The notes beneath the pieces were generated by a model. The model did no database searches, was not told where the DNA came from, and worked only from the letters and a program-made list of their open reading frames with translations. A DNA stretch of 6,588 nt from Candidatus Pacearchaeota archaeon (GTDB taxonomy: Archaea > Nanobdellota > Nanobdellia > UBA10117 > JABICX01), in NCBI GenBank assembly GCA_017609995.1, contig JAFCCX010000029.1, positions 1 to 6,588 of the forward strand, read 5' to 3'. This document shows, one piece after another, positions 5,843 to 6,588 of this stretch. The translations under genes were made by a program, and so were the position numbers. Each line of letters starts with the position of its first letter. Positions within the stretch are counted from its first letter, which is position 1.

Positions 5843-6588
5843 TTGATAGGTAAACCGTTTTTCATTACTAATTTATTATCAACATACAGATTGCCGTTCT
5901 TTCCTTGCATCTGTTTAATCATATCAAGATGACTTGATGCAACATTTTTTCCATGATATGCGCCAGTATTATTACCAATTGCAATATGAATTGTTCCAAA
6001 AATCTTTTCATCAATTAAAATTGCACCAACAAACTTCGCTGCTTTATTTGTTCCAATACCAAGCTCTGCTATTCGGTCTTTTTCACCTGTATTTGAATCT
6101 AAGAATTTCTTAAATCGTTTAGCACCATCTCCGTCAGCGGAATAATTTGCAACTTTTCCATCTTTAAATTCAACCCAGAGATTTTTAATTAAACCAACAC
6201 CATCTGGAAATACATTATCAAATAATATTTTTCCGTTAGCAGTGTACTCTAACGGTGCCAAAAATACTTCACCATCAGGAATATTTAATCCAAAATCACC
6301 TCTCGCAACATCTTCTTTGGTCATAATTCCATTAGACGGCATTGGAGCTCGTCCTTTAATTGAGAAAGTGAAATCTGTTCCATCATCTGCAATAATTCTA
6401 ATAATATTACCGCCTTTCAACGCTTTTTGATAGTAATCACAAAGTTTTTGTGTATCTGGTTTGTAAGTTTGAACTAAAGATTCCCAAAAAGTTTTTTCAT
6501 AAAACGCTTTAGGAACAACATAATCTTTTGGTTTCATTTCAACTGGAACACCAAGTAAACACCATCTAACTTTTCTATTATCTCGAAT
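5839..6588 (-). CDS. M29 family metallo-aminopeptidase (5' end off the right edge)
   Basis: C-terminal 249 residues of an AmpS/AmpT/PepS-type aminopeptidase, which removes N-terminal amino acids from peptides using two metal ions. Numbering from the codon at the right edge, RWCLLGVP (8-15) matches the family's conserved W-x-x-x-x-P region. GEVFLAPLE (106-114, E107), AELGIGTN (174-181, E175), GTIHIAIGNN (198-207, H201) and SSHLD (218-222, H220 and D222) contain the residues matching the known metal ligands. The catalytic Tyr usually found seven residues after the first His is not at that exact place; the nearest is Y211. The frame stays open upstream of the ATG at 6537 to the window edge and family motifs continue there, so that ATG is internal. 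Full-length members have about 370-410 residues, so about 120-160 are missing. The TGA stop overlaps the next ATG (ATGA), indicating an operon with likely translational coupling. Confidence 0.88.
   Translation of the reverse strand: MRDNRKVRWCLLGVPVEMKPKDYVVPKAFYEKTFWESLVQTYKPDTQKLCDYYQKALKGGNIIRIIADDGTDFTFSIKGRAPMPSNGIMTKEDVARGDFGLNIPDGEVFLAPLEYTANGKILFDNVFPDGVGLIKNLWVEFKDGKVANYSADGDGAKRFKKFLDSNTGEKDRIAELGIGTNKAAKFVGAILIDEKIFGTIHIAIGNNTGAYHGKNVASSHLDMIKQMQGKNGNLYVDNKLVMKNGLPIK

Noticed and set aside
5839..6537. A complete short M29-like protein starting at ATG 6537
   Set aside because: The frame is open for 17 more codons to the window edge and encodes the family's W-x-x-x-x-P region, so the ATG is internal and the gene is cut by the window.
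1..6588. CRISPR array, insertion sequence, tRNA, rRNA or toxin-antitoxin pair
   Set aside because: No spaced direct repeats, transposase frames, terminal inverted repeats or cloverleaf-like sequences were seen by eye. The ribbon-helix-helix gene has no toxin-like partner next to it.

Overview
The window is a gene-dense, AT-rich stretch of archaeal chromosome. The archaeal signs are a Hef-type helicase/XPF-nuclease, an archaeal-type RtcA, a TraB-family protein, a stand-alone PRC-barrel protein and a small ribbon-helix-helix protein. Most genes also lack a Shine-Dalgarno site and instead have a TATA-like box about 23-28 bases before the start codon, which fits archaeal leaderless transcripts. 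The lineage cannot be fixed from this piece; a euryarchaeal or DPANN-type archaeon is my inference.

Layout from left to right. Minus strand 1-1897 is the 5' 632 codons of hef, whose 3' end lies beyond the left edge. Minus strand 1944-2828 is an S2P-like (M50) membrane protein. It follows, with a 19-base gap, a TraB-family gene (2848-3498), and the two probably form an operon. A 91-base divergent promoter region (3499-3589) separates traB from a plus-strand PRC-barrel gene (3590-3859). A T-rich terminator follows, then a plus-strand ribbon-helix-helix gene (3934-4134) with its own TATA-like box. That gene overlaps, tail to tail by 11 bases, the minus-strand rtcA (4124-5122). Upstream of rtcA on the same strand are a TIM-barrel sugar-isomerase/endonuclease-IV-like gene (5148-5842), broken by an apparent 1-base deletion, and an M29 aminopeptidase (5839-6588) whose 5' end lies beyond the right edge. 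These two overlap as ATGA, and rtcA lies 25 bases further on.

The genes are mostly housekeeping: fork repair (Hef), RNA-end processing (RtcA), peptide turnover (M29) and two probable envelope or proteolysis-related proteins (TraB, S2P-like). I see no defence island, mobile element, CRISPR array, tRNA or rRNA, and no clearly undescribed multi-gene system. The points worth a second look are within genes. The Hef nuclease centre has lost the GD aspartate and has EKK in place of ERK. The S2P-like protein lacks the standard LDG motif but has an EG motif after an inserted loop. The TraB protein has changes at several signature positions. The TIM-barrel gene is split at an A-tract. No stretch over 300 bases lacks a gene.
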